Assembly: GCA_021741645.1 (NCBI GenBank)
Contig: JAIOXK010000008.1
Coordinates: forward strand, 1-47,965
Length of the DNA: 47,965 bases
Reading direction: 5' to 3'
Source of the DNA: Candidatus Nanopelagicales bacterium
Lineage (GTDB): Bacteria; Actinomycetota; Actinomycetes; S36-B12
This document shows, in pieces, positions 47,147 through 47,965 of this stretch; position 1 is the stretch's first letter, and each line of letters begins with the position of its first letter. The notes beneath the pieces were generated by a model. That model did no database searches and was not told the DNA's origin. It was given only the letters and a program-made list of their open reading frames with translations. A program made the position numbers and the translations under genes.

Positions 47147-47965
47147 CAGGTGCCTACTCGAGCGTTCGCCTCGTCCAGCAGGTCATCCATGTCGATGCGC
47201 GTGGATCGCCGATCCCGCACCACGACATCGCCCGCCACCACCACGTGTCGCACGTCTGATCGACCGGCGGCGAAGACGATCGCCGTGTGCGGGTCACGAA
47301 GCGGAGTCAGGTGCGGGACTCGCGTATCTATGACGACGAGATCCGCCTCCTTGCCCACCTCCACCGATCCGATGCGGTCCCCCATCTCGAGCGCACGCGC
47401 CCCCTCGAGGGTCGCCATGCGCAGAATGTCGGCAGCCGAGATCGCTGCCGGATCGTGATGCACCAGCCGGGCGAGGTTGGCCGCCAGCCTCAGGACGGAG
47501 AACATGTCGAGGTCATTGCTGGACGAGCAGCCGTCCGTGCCCAGACCCACACGAATGCCGTCGGATCGATAGCCGACGATGTCCGCGGCGCCACTGGCCA
47601 GCTTCAGGTTTGAACCAGGACAATGCGCCACACTCGCCCCGGCCGCAGCCACCGTCCGGCGGTCATCCGCATCCAGACGCACTCCATGGGCGAGGACAGG
47701 CGCGAGGCCCAGGACACCGCTCTCGTCCAGGCAGGCGACGGGACGCATGCCTCGCGAGCCCAGGGTGTCGTCGTTCTCGGAGTCGTTCTCGGATGTGTGC
47801 GTGGTGATGATGGCGCCGGTCTCCCGCGCCAGTTCGGCGATCTGTGCGAGATGCTCGACCTCCACGGTGAAGGGAGCATGCGGCATGTACGCCACCGGCA
47901 CGTGGGGCCCGCCGATGGCGGCAAGGTCGTCCGGCCACCTCCTGGCCATCGCCATGCGCTCATCC
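47146..47965 (-). CDS. amidohydrolase / nucleobase-type deaminase, 5' part outside the window
   Basis: Amidohydrolase-like ITTHTSEND, LDESGVLGLAPVLAHGVRLD, AHCPGSNLKLASGAADI, GLGTDGCSSSNDLDMF, GDRIGSVEVGKEADLVVID. Reading frame runs to the window edge. Confidence 0.88.
   Translation of the reverse strand, partial: DERMAMARRWPDDLAAIGGPHVPVAYMPHAPFTVEVEHLAQIAELARETGAIITTHTSENDSENDDTLGSRGMRPVACLDESGVLGLAPVLAHGVRLDADDRRTVAAAGASVAHCPGSNLKLASGAADIVGYRSDGIRVGLGTDGCSSSNDLDMFSVLRLAANLARLVHHDPAAISAADILRMATLEGARALEMGDRIGSVEVGKEADLVVIDTRVPHLTPLRDPHTAIVFAAGRSDVRHVVVAGDVVVRDRRSTRIDMDDLLDEANARVGT

Overview
High-GC window typical of Actinomycetota, densely coding. No rRNA, tRNA or CRISPR was recognised. Main blocks: (1) acyl-CoA dehydrogenase, UDP-glucose dehydrogenase and a CoA-binding protein (1-2.9 kb). 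(2) A ~16 kb polyol catabolic locus (3036-18941) that looks like an erythritol/tetritol pathway: two FGGY kinases (EryA-like), two FAD GlpD/EryB-like dehydrogenases, RpiB-like EryI/DerI, TIM-like EryH, xylose-isomerase-superfamily EryC, a DhaK-DhaL fusion kinase, a DeoR regulator, and a sugar ABC transporter with a DUF2291-like protein. (3) purE/purK, GtrA, birA and an acyl-CoA carboxylase set (beta, epsilon, alpha). (4) A nucleoside/deoxyribose salvage region (PNP, phosphohexomutase, deoC, two ALDH-family genes, adenosine deaminase, BMP-type nucleoside ABC transporter, amidohydrolase). Non-coding signals of most interest: a pair of 76-bp intergenic palindromes with a compensatory base-pair change; a 30-bp hairpin tandem repeat holding the 3' ends of two convergent genes; repeated TANNNT-N6/7-start signatures suggesting leaderless mRNAs; motifs shared by two AT-rich ery promoter regions; and strong intercistronic hairpins after both ABC substrate-binding genes. 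All functional calls come from reading the sequence and recalled family motifs; no database search was run.
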